Origin: Diphasiastrum complanatum
Lineage: Eukaryota > Streptophyta > Lycopodiopsida > Lycopodiales > Lycopodiaceae
Reading direction: 5' to 3'
DNA length: 64,000 bases
NCBI GenBank assembly: GCA_029204225.1
Contig: CM055111.1
Span: 31,356,848 to 31,420,847 of the forward strand
The position numbers and the translations under genes were made by a program. This document shows, piece after piece, positions 11,127-24,150 of this stretch (positions are counted from its first letter, which is position 1; every line of letters starts with the position of its first letter). The notes below the pieces were generated by a model. That model had not been told where the DNA came from and did not search any database. It was given only the letters and a program-made list of their open reading frames with translations.

Positions 11127-13035
11127 CAGAAGGCAATCAAAAATTTTATTCCTGCACAAGTTCTTTCTTTTAACTGATTTTTGTTGGGTTATTTAGAAAA
11201 AGACACCTTAGTTTGTGTACGTTCATGGTTGGCTATTACCAAAGCCCAAGCATTTTGGAGCAACAATTGTAATTTGAGCTCTAGTTTTCGTCAAGACTAA
11301 GATGACAAGTCTTATGAAAAGCTCAAGATTTCAAAACACATCTTTTTGTTGTAAGCGTTTTACTTCTTTTCACATATTTTGAGCTAAGAAAGGACACATC
11401 ATTTGCAACGTGTAATATGGTCCAAGCTTGTAACCATGACTAGGAATTTGCTTCAAAATGTGTTAGATGCATTGCAAGTTGTGACTTGATGAAATTATAT
11501 GACAAGCTCTAAGAGATGTGATGATGCCATGGACCTAGTTCATTCTCAACCTTAGCTAGTCTGAGCATAGACTCCTAACATTTGTTCCCAAAAGTCACAT
11601 TTAGATATTGCTAGAGGGTGGATTGTAGTTTGCCTAGAATTAATGGAGGTGAATCATTTGCAGAGAAGGCACAAAGCTGGAAACTGGCAAAAGCATTTTG
11701 AAGGAGATCCAATGAACAAATCATGGGGCCTACTCTTAGTAAAGGGTATCCATATCCATACTTCCATTTTCTTTTTCCAACCAAACGGAAAAGTTGAGTA
11801 ACTTGAGTATGGTTTCAATGATAGTTTATTTTCTTTTCTTTTCTTGCATTAATTTTTGGAAAATTTTGGTTTATAGATTGTAGTAACTATTGTTTTAGAT
11901 GACTTAATTGATCGAAGAAAGGAGTGTGCCTACTATAGCAATCACATTAATGACCTTGAGTAAAAAGGGGTTGAGAGCAATTTACACATGAGCATAGAAG
12001 AAGGTTTTAGCATCAAAGGCAGGACGAGACAATATGGAACAAAACAAGCAAATTAGGTTTTTTTTTAAAAGGTCCATATGCAAGGAACAATTTTAAGTTA
12101 GTGTTTGTTTAGATGGACCTAACTCTTGAGAATGACTCGCAAGACCTTAGCAAGCTATCAATTTTCTTGGAAAATTGAACATCAATTGACGAATGTTAAA
12201 ACTTCACTAAACTTTATGGATTTTTTGTTGATCACAATTGTTGTTTGCATGTTCCTTTTTGTCTGATTCCAAAAACTATTAGTTACTTTTCGCCATAGAT
12301 TTAAGTACACTAGAATTTGTACCTTTGATGACATTACTAGATTTCCTTTCCATCACCCATTTGTGTTATTTTTGTGTACCATGTTTTGCACGTACATTTT
12401 TGTCTGATGCCAACTATTTGCGTTATTTTTGTCTCGCATGTTATTTTTGTTGTTATTAGGCAGCCACGGATTGAGAGCATATCATTATCCAATCATAGTG
12501 TTTCACGTTTAGACACCTTATGTCATTCATGACAAGCCCTTATTATGACTTTCACATAGATGAATTTCATAGTTGTCCATGTAAGTTCAAATACGTAATG
12601 GGGAGAGATGTTTCGTGAAGATGAGGACTCTTAATAACTATGTTCAGCAATCTAATCATTATATCACAAGTGGCTACATGTTAACCATCTACGTAGTTCT
12701 TTCCTATCACGAATTCACCACCATTCTCGTTTTTGAACACACAAAAGGAAGACCACCTAACTTTATGGTGCTGCTCAACAACATTAGGCGAAGCTTGAAC
12801 AACGTAAGAGCTTTTTATATCATTTACTTTTCTTGACTCATACATGCTCAATATCCACATGGCCCATAATATTGATTTGTTCCATGAGTGTAATGATTGT
12901 TCTCTGTTTTGATAATTTTGAAGTTTTTGTATATGTTTTTGGATAATTAAAAAAGCTTTGATGGGCAAGGTGGGGACATGCGATTGGACAATACATCCCC
13001 ACAAAATTTTGAATGATCTAATTAGCAAACATGCA

Positions 13036-13039
<4 letters not shown>
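11127..13039. other. intergenic, no gene recognised
   Basis: This is AT-rich sequence downstream of the SIN3-like locus, with no conserved domain on either strand. The piece 12360-12460 has imperfect repeats of 'atttttgt(c/g)t', a low-complexity signal only. Confidence 0.5.

Positions 13040-13102
<63 letters not shown>
13040..13102. repeat. (CT)n microsatellite
   Basis: An uninterrupted CT dinucleotide run of about 63 bp. Serine/leucine or arginine/glutamate open frames across it are artefacts of the repeat. Confidence 0.98.
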
Positions 13103-13105
<3 letters not shown>

Positions 13106-14290
13106 CATACATTTGTCTTTGCAAAATAATAGGCGCGTGCAATAGAAGGCCATGAAGTTCCATCGACTTATGTAGTCAAATATCTTAGAGATTTGTCTTG
13201 CATCATGTGAACGAGGGAAGAAATGAGACATTTTTTTTTTTTTAACTTGCCTCCCATGTACTATGTTTTCTTAGCTAAGTTCTAACTTCTCATTGTGCGT
13301 AGTAGATTTTTTGGATGAAAAGAATTTCTTTTGGATCTAATAATGAGTATTTATTATTTGATGCTTACCAAAACTCTCTGAAGACAATCGTGCTCACTCA
13401 TGGAAAGATACTAACATTTTCTTGAATAAATAAGCACATCCAATTCCTTTCCATATTCAGATGGAACAAGAGAAGAGAGAGAATATGACTATGTATGACT
13501 CAAGTTAACGAGATAATTTTGCCAATGTTTAGTTTTTTTAGATTTTCAAAAGAATGTTGAGAAAATATTGATTCTTAACTTTTATTGGAGAGAATATGAG
13601 AGAGCAATACAAAATTAAGTGATAGGATAGGGGTAGCACTTATATCAATTTCTTGGATTTTTTATTTTCCGAAGAGGTTTGCATTATATTTCTTTGTCCT
13701 TGAGGGAGTCTCTCCAAAGGTGGGGATGTTAGAATATGGAATTTGATTATAGTGATTCTTTTGTTTTTGGACTATGAAACAATCTTTGTGCGTTATGGTG
13801 ACTTTTTTACTATAGTGTTTAACATAGCACACATTAATAAACTATAGTATGCAATGTATTAATACATCTCACATTCTCAAATATTTGGCATATAGCCTCT
13901 GGTACAATTATAAAGAAAGCAGTTCTTGAGTTTGTTGAAATTCCTTGTTGTCCTTTGATCTTTGACCTTCTGGAAATGTGTGGGGATCTATTCATGCGTT
14001 GGGACGAGCAACCTACTTGGTTCTTTGTATCATATATCAATACCAAGGACATGGTATTGGAATGACAAGAGATAGTTGGAAGAAGGAAAAGGCAATTTAA
14101 GTTGTGATGCACCATTTTCAAAAGTCAAGGATGGGAACAATGAAAAGTCAACAATTGTCATGCTAAATGATTGTTATTAGAAAAAAAAGTATAGAGGTCT
14201 CATGCAGTATGATGTCAGTCTAACAATGAAATTGAATGCTCTTACTCTCCTTATGTGTCAAGTTGAATGAATCAACATAGTGCTTCGTCC
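13103..14290. other. intergenic, no gene recognised
   Basis: No domain is recognisable. A minus-strand open frame at 13834-14121 lies just beside copia sequence and could be a variable part of a retrotransposon, but nothing in it is diagnostic. Confidence 0.4.
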
Positions 14291-14296
14291 TTCTTT

Positions 14297-14590
14297 CTAT
14301 ACCATTGTTTGGCTACTTATTTCAGGCCATAAATGCTTATATTCATCTGACATCCATATTCTGGATATTCTTGGTTTACAAAACCAAGTGTTTGTTTCCG
14401 AAATGTCCATTTTTTCGCCTAGGTCCATGAATAAGTCTTCTTCCAATTCTACGTGCAAAAAAGCAGTCTTCTCATCCACAATATGGATTTTCAGATCATG
14501 AGCCACTGCATACGTGAATAACAAGCGAATTGATGTATGTTTGACTACCGGTGAGAAAGTATCAGTGTAGTCGAACAGGTGGTTTCGAGT
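14297..14590 (-). mobile_element. copia reverse transcriptase fragment, antisense
   Basis: On the minus strand the frame reads YTDTFSPVVKHTSIRLLF, then AVAHDLKIHIVDEKTAFLH and ELEEDLFMD. These are the first blocks of copia reverse transcriptase (ETFSPVvK--siR-ll and D-kTAFLhG-L-E-iYM). The catalytic-region aspartate that begins the D-kTAFL motif is shifted (VDEKTAF). The downstream palm is missing here; a separate copy with the palm follows at 14.75-15.23 kb. Confidence 0.85.
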
Positions 14591-14744
14591 TCAATTTTGC
14601 AGGTTTCAAGTTCGACTCTGATTTGAGATTTTATGCTGGAATTCGAGCTGGCGATTCGAGTCTATCAGGCACTCGATCTTGACCTCCCTTTGAATTTTGC
14701 TAGCTTGCAATTAATCAGATTATATTTGACTAACATGGTGTAGA

Positions 14745-15229
14745 TGACCTCTGTTGTGTGATGTAGACCAACTTCTTTTTTCTGGCTATGTGGATTTGCA
14801 TACTGAGGCAGAATGAGCTTCGCCCAGATCAGTCATGTTGAATTCGGAAGATAGCATTGTCTTGGCCTCTTTTATCAGATCGGTACTCTTGTTGAAAAGC
14901 AATGTATCATCCACGTATAAAGTGATAATGATAAAAGACTGCTACACAGTTTTGAAGTTTACATTTGAATTTGAGAAGCTGGTTGTGTAGCTGTGATCAA
15001 TAAGGAAAGTATTGATCCTTTGAAACCATGATCGAGCAGCTTGCTTCAAGCCATAAAGTTCCTTATTGAGTTTACACACATGATAGTGTTTACCCTCGAT
15101 AATATAACCTTTGGGTTGCACCATGTAAATGTCTTGTTTGATAACTCCATTGAGATATATATATATATATGTTGTCTGTACATCCATTTGATGTATTTCC
15201 AAATCTGTTGCAGCGGCAAATGATAGCAA
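14745..15229 (-). mobile_element. copia reverse transcriptase palm, antisense, YVDD retained
   Basis: The minus strand reads DLEIHQMDVQTTYIYIYLNG, YMVQPKGYIIEGKHYHVCK, ELYGLKQAARSWFQ, then LYVDDTLLF and MLSSEFNMTDLGEAH. The YVDD catalytic motif is intact at about 14915, one of the few in this window. The TAFLhG motif has been disrupted by an (AT)n expansion (about 15154-15171) that reads as tyrosine-isoleucine repeats. A stop separates the fingers from the palm. It ends within a few bases of the helicase relic on the other strand. Confidence 0.88.
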
Positions 15230-15246
15230 AAGTCAAATAGAAGTGG

Positions 15247-16195
15247 CGATTTGGAGGCCCGAGAGTTGTTGTACCAAGACTTGTCGCAATTTTAGATTTA
15301 CAACAAGAGAGTGCGAAGGTGGACCCGTGGAATAAATGCACAATCCATTCTAAGCAATGGACGTATGTATTTTGACAATCCGTCGAAAGGAGAGCGATTT
15401 TATTTGCAAGTTCTTTTGCTCTCATGTTAGAGGTGCAACAAGTTTTGAGGACCTGCTTACTTGATGGTGAGTTGTTTTTGTCGTTCAAAGATGCTTGCAA
15501 GCATAGACTTCCAATAAAGGATGCGGTGGAATGGAGTAATTGCCTGCTGGAGGCGGTATTGTTGCGGACTCCATCAGAATTTCGGCTCATGTTCGCTGTA
15601 CTTCTTTTGACATGTGTCCCTTATGACCCATTAGATTTTTGGAAGTGTATAGATTCCCATTTAGTAGAAAATTTATTACACGGAGTTAGGACAACCAGTA
15701 ACATGCGAGACCATTACTGTGAGTCAGATTATGATAGATAGGGCTCTTCTAGACGTGGAGACGCACATGCAAGCTTTGGGAAAGTCATTGAAAAATTTTG
15801 GCTTCACACTTCCTGATAGCGATGTCAAATTTTCTCCACTATTTTTGCGAGGAGATATATCTCGATGAGACTCTTTCAAAGGTAAAGGCTGACATCGAGA
15901 GATTGAATGTGGATCAACGCATGGTTTTAGGAAGTGTGGTACGTGGGTGGAGTGTTCTTTGTAGATGGTCCAGGTGGTACAGGTAAGATATTTTTGTATA
16001 GTATCATGTTGTCGTACGTGCATGCACAAGATTGGATAGCACTGACAGTTGCTTCATCAGAGATCGCCACATTGTTAATGAAAGGTGGTAGGACCGCGCA
16101 CTCTAGATTTAGAATTCCTCATACGGAATTGAATGAAAGTTCAACATGCAACATCTTGAAAAAGTCTCCATTAGGTAAGTTGAGTTTTTTTAGAA
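15247..16195 (+). pseudogene. Helitron/PIF1-type helicase relic
   Basis: Plus-strand frames match the helicase half of plant Helitron Rep-helicases or PIF1-like proteins. In order: LEARELLYQDLSQF, then GRMYFDNPSKGERFYLQVLL, a frameshift, then SFKDACKHRLPIKDAVEW and FAVLLLTCVPYDPLDFW. These are followed by ALLDVETHMQALGKSL and, after another shift, LNVDQRMVL and FFVDGPGGTGKIFLY, the Walker A motif at about 15965-15990. TVASSEIATLLMKGGRTAHS then corresponds to motif Ia. The Rep nuclease part and helicase motifs II-VI are missing, and no TC/CTRR ends were located. Frameshifts and stops make it non-functional. Family placement is secure; Helitron versus cellular PIF1 rests on the long pre-Walker region, which favours Helitron. 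Confidence 0.85.
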
Positions 16196-16199
16196 ATAA

Positions 16200-18020
16200 C
16201 AAGGTCTATGGTTGAGGACCCTTCACCTTACCATTCTCCTGCAGCTTTTCCATGACTCCCAGCACCAAGGCACCGCCAGGAAACCACAAGATGGCGATTG
16301 CGGTCTACATACAGTTGCAAAAAGCATCGTTCTTTGATGCTCCGAGAGAGGAATTCAAATATGAGTGATTTACGTTTGTTCTTATGTCTTTGTAATTATT
16401 TCACAACTACGTACACAATTAGAATTAAACTAGCCTTGTAAATATAGATTAGTCAAAATGCTTCTTGTAACAAACAAGAACGATGTGTATAAATACATCT
16501 CCAGCTCTCATTTAGTCGTGTGCAATAGAGCATAAGATCTAGCATTTGTGTTACGTCCCATCTAAGGTTGTAACCTACATTGTTGCTCTTGCTCCATGAC
16601 AAGCATTGAATGTAATATACAAGCAACACTTCTTCTTCTATATTAAAAATAGATGTTTGTGTGTTGTGATTTAATTATGTTGTTCTATTTGCTTGTTTCG
16701 CTCATTCACTCAGTCTAACGGATCACAGATGTCTCTGACTCCTCAATATCTAGTCAGAAAATGGTTGTCTCTGATGCCTGAGGAACAAGCGGAATTGTTT
16801 TGCACCATTATTCCATATTGAACCTTCTCATTCAAACTGATTGACAATAATTTAAATACTCTTCGATGGATGTGATCATACTAGTATCTGAACACACAAT
16901 TATTTTAACGGTCCTACATCAATTCGAGAGCTGTTCTGGATTATTTCTCCTCTCTCCCCTTTCCGTTCCAACAAATATTGTTATCTGCTATATACTTGAT
17001 CTTAAAAATGGTGATGGTTCACCATAAAGGCATTATGCTCGCCATTATCTTTGACATTCTATCGGTAGCTGCGATGGCTTGTTGATCCAGCCGTTTCTTG
17101 TTGTTGTTGTTGAACTTCAAGATTCGGTAGTCCTAGACCTCGTGATTCATCCTTTTGCATTATTTGTAAAACATTCTTTTCTTATTCTGAATAGGTTGGA
17201 TGAGTCAGTTGGTCAAGAATGTGTTAGACTCTTTATGTGAGCATTGTGTATGCGTGATACTTTGTGAGTCAAACCTAAGGGTTTGTTGGTGTGCTTGAGC
17301 ATGAGTCAAGTATAATGTAGTTGAGATGCATAACATCTTTTGGACACTCCAGATGTTGTTGCATTGCATTTCTTTACTCCTATAACATTTGTACTTAAGG
17401 AAAAGAGTTAGAAATCAGTTTTGATCTAATTTATACTATAAGCTTCAAATGTGATACTATATTTATTGTCCAGTTTATTTGATTTACTATGTCTAGTTGT
17501 GTTCGAGACGTGACCCGCTATGGATATATCGATCACGAACTAATCCCATAGCCTGCTACTTGGGTTAGGCGAGTAGCCACAGATAGGAAAAATTAGCTTG
17601 TATAGAGCTATTTATAGTACTTGCTATACTCGGGGGCATGTCTTGAGTTTGTCCTTCATTAGAGAAAATATGGGCCCAAAGAGGACCCTATAAGAAATGC
17701 CATGTAGGAGCAAAAAATAACTATAAAGTAATTATAATATCATTTTCTAACTTCTTTACGCATCGGCCCACACTACTTTCCATGTAAATGAATACACCTT
17801 AGTTTAGTCACATCAAACTTCACTGGTGCTTAACCATAGTTAAAATATAGTTTTTTAAAATGCTGAAAACTGATGACAAAACTTTATCATCTTCATGTGG
17901 ATGTGTCACCAGAATATGCTCCACTTAGGACAAGAAATTCAAAGCAACCCAGCTTGTCAACTTCTGATATGGTCCGATAGAGGGAGGAAAAGCTAAAGCA
18001 TGTAGATTTATGGTCATTAA
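16200..18020. other. no gene recognised; possible solo LTR
   Basis: There is no coding signal. A TATA-like 'tataaatac' near 16488, followed by a T-rich leader, resembles an LTR promoter. A segment with TG...CA limits could run about 16364-16973, but no partner copy or target duplication confirms it. Near 17645-17720 a short stretch (cattagag...ggacccta) resembles the end of the MITE family described at 57.0 kb. Confidence 0.3.
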
Positions 18021-18025
18021 GAACA

Positions 18026-19137
18026 TTGTATCCTATTGATCCATGTTCATTGCAACATCCAGATTTTCATTCGGTGAGTCAGTTAATTATCTATATGTGT
18101 CATGGTAAAAATGGCCTTTTGGGTTACTGTGAGAATTTGATGCTCTATGGGGATGCACATTCAATGCAAAGAATACATTATTTGAAAGATGAATCAAGAA
18201 AACATCAAAGGAGTGCGAAGAAAAATCTACAAAGATGAAAATTTGTTTGGATGAAATTGAGATGCTCAAGGAGGACATCCAACAATTGAAATCTTCTTTG
18301 CATTATTATACAGCTAGTAATGAGGAGATAAAAAATGCATTTCCATCCATGCGTATCTCATGTTTGTCTCTTGTTAAAGATATGGATGTACTCAACAGAA
18401 AGGTCCGAAGCGACAAGAAGAAAAGACTGGTAAACAAGGATTTATGTGATCTATCATCCAGAGGAGGTCATAGAAAAAGACAAATCCGTACATTCAAGTA
18501 AGTTATAGCTTATTTAGTATTAAATATTGCTTGAACTTTTTGATTCATTCATATATTATAGCACTAATACTTTTGACTTGCCATAACTTTTTAATCGTAG
18601 CTCAGAAGTATGTCCTTGTCAAGCGCTTTCCAATGCACCAAACTTTGCTAAATTCAGACTTACCACTAAAAAGTTATGCCATTTTTAGTGTGGAATCGAA
18701 ATGTGGACTCAAAAAGTTACATTACATAGATTTCAAATTTGAGTGTTTTGATTGGTCCATGTGTAAGAAAAATTGAGAAAAAATATAAAAAGAATCTTTA
18801 CAAAGGGGGTTTTTGGATTTGGAACTCCTCTAATGTCTTCTCTGTATTAATATTATGAGGCTAATCACGTTTTTGTATTCTCTTATAGGTGCTGAAAGAA
18901 GACCATGACATTCTCTCATGGATATTCAATAGAACATCATATCTTGCCACCATAAAAAATCACATGGAGGGAGTTCCACTCAATATTCCTGGAATTGGCA
19001 CTTTTAACATTGAATGGCATTTAGCAAGAGATCTGAAGACATTAAAATGTATGTTCAATGTATCTCATGGCGCTAACTCTAAACACCCTTGTTTGTACCG
19101 CATGAAAACAACAAAAGACATGACAAGGAGTACATGA
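18026..19137 (+). mobile_element. probable DNA-transposon protein relic
   Basis: Three open blocks lie in order: 18026-18238, 18235-18501 and 18889-19137. The first two are lysine/leucine-rich and look coiled-coil (DEIEMLKEDIQQLKSSLHYY). The last reads IPGIGTFNIEWHLARDLKTL and HGANSKHPCLYRM. It resembles the D-K-l--l-G--ANSk-pC-wC block found in several poorly characterised eukaryotic transposon proteins; the second cysteine is lost here (arginine). A MITE remnant (18560-18835) separates the second and third blocks. Assignment is tentative and based on one motif. Confidence 0.4.
18560..18835 (+). repeat. truncated MITE, same family as 57.0 kb
   Basis: It matches about 57115-57420 over nearly its whole length. 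It ends in the same terminal sequence (gaactcctctaatg). The 5' terminal inverted repeat found in the 57-kb copy is missing here. Confidence 0.8.
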
Positions 19138-19169
19138 ATATCAAGAGATTGAGAAATCCTAATTGGAAA

Positions 19170-19726
19170 TCTATAGGGATATATCCAGGCCTTGGGGATA
19201 TTTCTTTTGGAATTTCAAAAACTCCTCCTCTGTAGGCAAAGTTTTTTCATAGGCTTTAGATTTTTCAAACATGGCCTCCAAGGCCTCATTGCCAGATTTC
19301 TAATTGCCATCTTTATCATAATCTATCTCACTTTCAAGGGTATCATATGAGTAATTAACAATGTTAGAAAAATCAAGTGAATTTTGAGCAAAAATTGAGA
19401 GGATTTCATCCTCTCTCAAATTCAAAACATCTCCTATATCATTAAATGAAATATAACTTTCATTATTTATAAAATATAAGGGAACATCGAGTAGAATTAA
19501 TTGATTAACATGAGTTGCAAATGGAAGAGAATCGGAGAGGATTATAGAACGAGGGAGAGTTTTTTGATAATCTAAAGCCATAGATGCTTCACCTTCAACC
19601 CCTATATCAGTATCTGAATCGTTTACATAAACTAGAGTAGGTGCAGATGCTTCGATCAATGGAACAGTTGAAGATTCAACAAACTCATCATCTGGAATTT
19701 CAACAGATATGTAAAAGACAAATGAC
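19170..19726 (-). other. unrecognised ORF/exon downstream of the copied SIN3 promoter
   Basis: On the minus strand the frame is open from a CTGCAG acceptor-like site at 19727 down to a stop near 19303. After that single stop it continues open to about 19172 (NEALEAMFEKSKAYEKTLPT...). Visible features are an acidic N-terminal part (VEIPDDEFVESSTVPLIEAS), IGVEGEASMALDYQKTLPRS and a later FNDIGDVLNLREDEILSIFA. I do not recognise the family. There is no in-frame ATG near the acceptor, so it would be an internal exon or need a start in the leader. It lies head-on to the inverted SIN3 promoter copy, so it could be transcribed from it. Whether it is host gene or transposon is open. Confidence 0.35.
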
Positions 19727-20181
19727 TGCAGGTCGTTTCAAGTGTGGCCCAAACGAGCATATCGCTGCCACTCATGGACAGTAAAGGCTGCAAAAGAAGC
19801 CGAAACAAGCATATCTGAAAGAAGTATAATACGCAGCCAGCTAGCGAACGACAACATAAAACAAAAAGGTAAACACCGAAAGCACAAAAAAACAACAAAT
19901 GAAAAGGCAAATAATGGGAGCAGAAAACAATAAGTGAAAGAAGCAGAAAACAATATGTACCTGCGATGGAAAAGCAAAGAGATGCGAGTAAAATTCGATG
20001 TATAATGTGCGCAGATTTGCCATTGCAGATCGAGTTTGAAGATCGGGAACACGGCGTGATAATAAAAAAACGATCAGCAGGCCTGTTGCAAAATTGTTCC
20101 GGAATCAGAGCGAGCGAGCGCTGCGACGATAATATATGAAGACGAAGATGAAGACGATGACGACGATAGAAAGAAATAGAG

Positions 20182-20305
<124 letters not shown>

Positions 20306-20317
20306 CCCAAGGGCCAT

Positions 20318-20327
20318 CTACTTATAG
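20318..20327 (-). promoter_or_regulatory. TATA-like box of the copied promoter
   Basis: Reverse complement ctataagtag, identical to the box at 6266-6275. The flanking promoter block is also well conserved, so this copy could still drive leftward transcription. Confidence 0.45.
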
Positions 20328-21689
20328 TTGGCATTCAAGCTTTTCTCTTGGGCCACCGTGCTAAATTTAGCCGCACTACCAAGACAACTCGGCCGCTAAA
20401 TTAAATGCCGCAGCATTTCCCAAGCCAATGCAGTCGCCGCAAGTTTTAGGGCTTAGGTTAGATGCTATTTTTTATTTTAGGAAGCAAATGCAGCCTCCAC
20501 AAGTTTTTTGAAGATGGGGAATAGATGGTGTTTTTGGTTTTAGGTGAAGAAGGAATCTAGACAAACTTCACTCACTCATTGTGATGGCTATATGAACATT
20601 TAAACTTGCCACTTGAAGCACATAAAGAGAAAGGGCCACACAATCGCTTGTTTGACCTCTCTATATGCTCAGAGATATTTTGAGTCCACATGGATTACGA
20701 ATGTGGATTACAGATGAATTTTCACACTATCAAGACCATCCAAAAATCAAAACATTGCTTCTTGAATATGTAGGTCCCATCATTTTTCTGCTTCATGTAC
20801 TCGATGTAAGAAACAAGTATGATATTGGTGAAAGTTTCATGTAGAAACTTGCTTTGAGGCCCAATAGATTTCTACATCAAGTAAAGGAAGAACAATAACT
20901 TTTGAGCATCTATCTTGTTGCCATCTCGTCACCCCCTTATTCCTATGAATTCGCAACCTTTTCTTGACCCTTGTCACCATCACCATCATCTTATCTATTG
21001 TCCCAGGTCGTAGATTACCACATAACGATTAGAGTGTTATGGTTCCATCATGTCAATTTTCTTTTGTCATCATGTGTTTTCTTTAGAGATGTGGATCTAT
21101 CAATCATCTATGGTTTGCAAAATGATTCAACTTTTTGCTTTGCTTACCAAACCTCCAATGAACCTCTATTTCTTCTACAAATGTGCTTTCCTCTCTGATT
21201 TAGGGTTTAGATTGACTTGAGCATTCCAATCATGGAACGATTGAAAAATGGCACAACACTTTGTGCAACATTTTATCTCCTTGAAATTCATCTTTATAAA
21301 GTGATGTATTACATGTTGGACTTTCAATCTTTTTTGAATGCTCGTCCTTATACGAAATATGATTCACTAGCCATGCATGTCTTGTTTCATTATCCATCTC
21401 AAGCATGCTCGATATTTTTCGTGCTTCTTTTTTGAGTTTTAGGTATCACAGTTTCTTTGAGAAGTAGCTTTTGCAATAAGTGGAAAAAGAAGAAATTCTT
21501 GCTAGAAAAAGAAACTCATAAATCAATCACAAAATAATAAAACGCACTGAGACATCATGTTGTACCTGAATGATAATGCAATACTCGAGTCACTCCATGT
21601 ATATGTTGCTTGGAGGTTTACAATTGGAATTGATGTAGCTAATTGATTAATGAATGCTTCTGAATATAAAGGGATATCGCAAGATCTTT

Positions 21690-24150
21690 CACCTCATTCA
21701 TCAATTTTTGCAAAGAGCATGGAATAAGGGGCAATTTGCACAAGTGCCTTAGCACAAAAAATTGCAAGGTTGTAGAATCCACTAGAGCTATGATGACTCA
21801 TATGAGCTTTGTAGATTTGTTTTGGGTTGAGGCAATATGCAAGGTAGTTTTCGTGTAGAATAGGAGCCCATAGTTGCTAGAGAAAATCATACTCCTAAAA
21901 TGACATTCAGTGAAAGGAAACGAAGAGCAGGTGGATAGCAAATATTTGGATGTAGGGTATATCTACATCTCCCATCAATGTATAGTAATCGATAGGACAG
22001 ACAAGATCCTAGCACTCGGAAAGAGGCATGGATACTTGTACAGATTAAGTCATTGTTTTTCTGCTTATAGTTAGGCTCTCAGTACTTCTGTTTAGATCAA
22101 TAAAAGTTTATTTTTGTAGTATAGACTTGGTCATTTGAATCATGCTTCTATATCCCACATGTTTAAGTAGTCTATTGTACTTGATCTGGACTATCCAGAT
22201 AAGAAAGTCAAACTACATGTCTTTCAAGACTGTATAGTTGGTAAGTAGGCTAAGAAACCTTTTAGATCAATCCATCAACATGTTGCTAGAGGACTGTTAG
22301 ATATTATACCTACAAATATATGTGGCCTAATGCAGAATCCTTCATTGAATGATGCAAAATATTTTATTACTTTTATTGATGAATTTTCTAGAAGGACAGT
22401 TGTATATTTTATCAAGAAGAAATCAGAGGCCTTCAACATCTTTAAAACCATCAAGGAGCGTGAAGAACCTACGAGTGTTCGAATGCATAACCTACGCATA
22501 GATTCCAAAGGACACAAGGAAGAATTTCGACTTCCAAAGTCTCAAAACCATTCTAATTGGCTACACTTCCATTGACAACACTTACAAGTTGTACGACCCC
22601 GATAGCCAGCAAAGTTTATTCACTATCCTTATCAAGGATCGATTCATCAACTTCAAAGACAAGAGCAGCATTCCATGAGAATCTTCGACAGCGCTTGTCT
22701 TCAACACGACAATTCGAGCCTCTGGTTCAAGCATGTTGACAGTCAATCAACTAATCAACAACAAATCAGAAGAAGAAGTTGTTGTTTCTCATCGACAACA
22801 CAACCGAGGATTGGATCATCAACCGACACCACCTCCAAGAAGGTCGAACCGAGTGCGCACACAGCCCACAAGGTATATTCATGAGTCTGCTTGTCTCTTA
22901 ATTCAAGAATCGACTATGGTCGATGAGACACTTAGCAAACATCCTATATGACTAAAGTTATTGAAGAAGACATGTACATGCTACAACCTAAGGGATATGT
23001 TCTCAAATGTATGAAGAATCATGCATGTAAACCCCATAAGGCACTTTACGGCATGAAACAGTCAGCAAGAGCTTGGTTTCAAAAAATAAACACATTCCTC
23101 ATCCAACATAGTTTTCAACCAGGCACTACCAATTCTAATGCTTCTTTCAATTCAGTGCAACATTCCTTCATTATCATCACCTTGTATGTCACATTGCTTT
23201 TCAACAATGACACCAATCAGGTGAAGGATTCTAAATAGATGTTATCATCCAAATTCGACATGATCGATCTAGGTGAGACTCACTACTGTCTAGGAGTTCA
23301 AATCCACCAAGACAAAGCGAGACGACTGATTTATATCACTCAGCAAAGACATCTTTATAGTATCCTTATCAAATATAATATGATCAGTTGCAAATAAACT
23401 CACTCAATGATGGATCTAGGCCTGCGATTGTCAAAGAACCAATGTCCTTAGAGTAATCAAGAAAAGGAGTAGATGAGAGAGTATCCATACCAATCGATAC
23501 TCGGATCTCTCATGTATGCAATGGTCTATACAAGACTTACTATTGCTTTTGCAATTAGCTCACTAAGCCCAATACTAGAATCATCCATTGCAAGGCTCTC
23601 ATAAGAATCATGAGATACATTTGAGCTACAACAAACCTGTGCATCTGCAGCTCAGTATATATTCAGATGCGAGTTGGGGAGGAGATGTAGACACTCATAA
23701 ATCCACATCTAGATTTACTATCTTCTTCAACAACGGTCCTATCTCTTGGAACAATCATAAGAAAACCTTAGTTGTTCTGTCCTCTATAGAAGCAGGGTAC
23801 GTTGCTATTTCTAAAACCATTAAAGAAGCAATTTGGTTGAGAAGTTTACTATCAAACATTAGTCTGAATTTGTACACTCCAACAATTATGTTTTGTGTTA
23901 ATCATAGTGCTATTGCCTTATCAACCAACCCTATATTTCACTCTAGGAGTAAGCACATTGAGATTCGATATCGGTATGTTAGGAGTAAGGCTCTTGACAA
24001 AGAGATAAGGTTAACGTACTATCGAACGTGGGACATAATTGAATCTGTTTACCAAGGCATTGAGCATTGATGCACACAACAAATTTTGTGCATCACTTAG
24101 TCTAAAGATCAAGGCATTCATGGATCCAGATTAAGAAGGAGAGAGGGGGG
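21690..24150 (+). mobile_element. Ty1/copia family B: integrase, RT and RNase H relic
   Basis: It begins inside integrase (KNCKVVESTRAMMTHMSF, VDLFWVEAICKVVFV). It then restarts at the GAG-pre-integrase block (ILALGKRHGYLYRL, LGHLNHASISHMFK) and integrase core (NDAKYFITFIDEFSRRTVVY, KKKSEAFNIFKT). That order means a rearrangement has swapped parts. After an internal deletion come the integrase tail (GYTSIDNTYKLYDP), RT (HKALYGMKQSARAWF, LYVTLLF with the DD lost, DLGETHYCLG, GSLMYAMVYTR) and RNase H at 23588-24070 (YSDASWGGDVDTHKSTSRFT, ISWNNHKKTLVVLSSIEAGY). A purine-rich tract (aagaaggagagagggggg) near 24135-24150 may be the polypurine tract. Stops and shifts are frequent. Confidence 0.88.
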
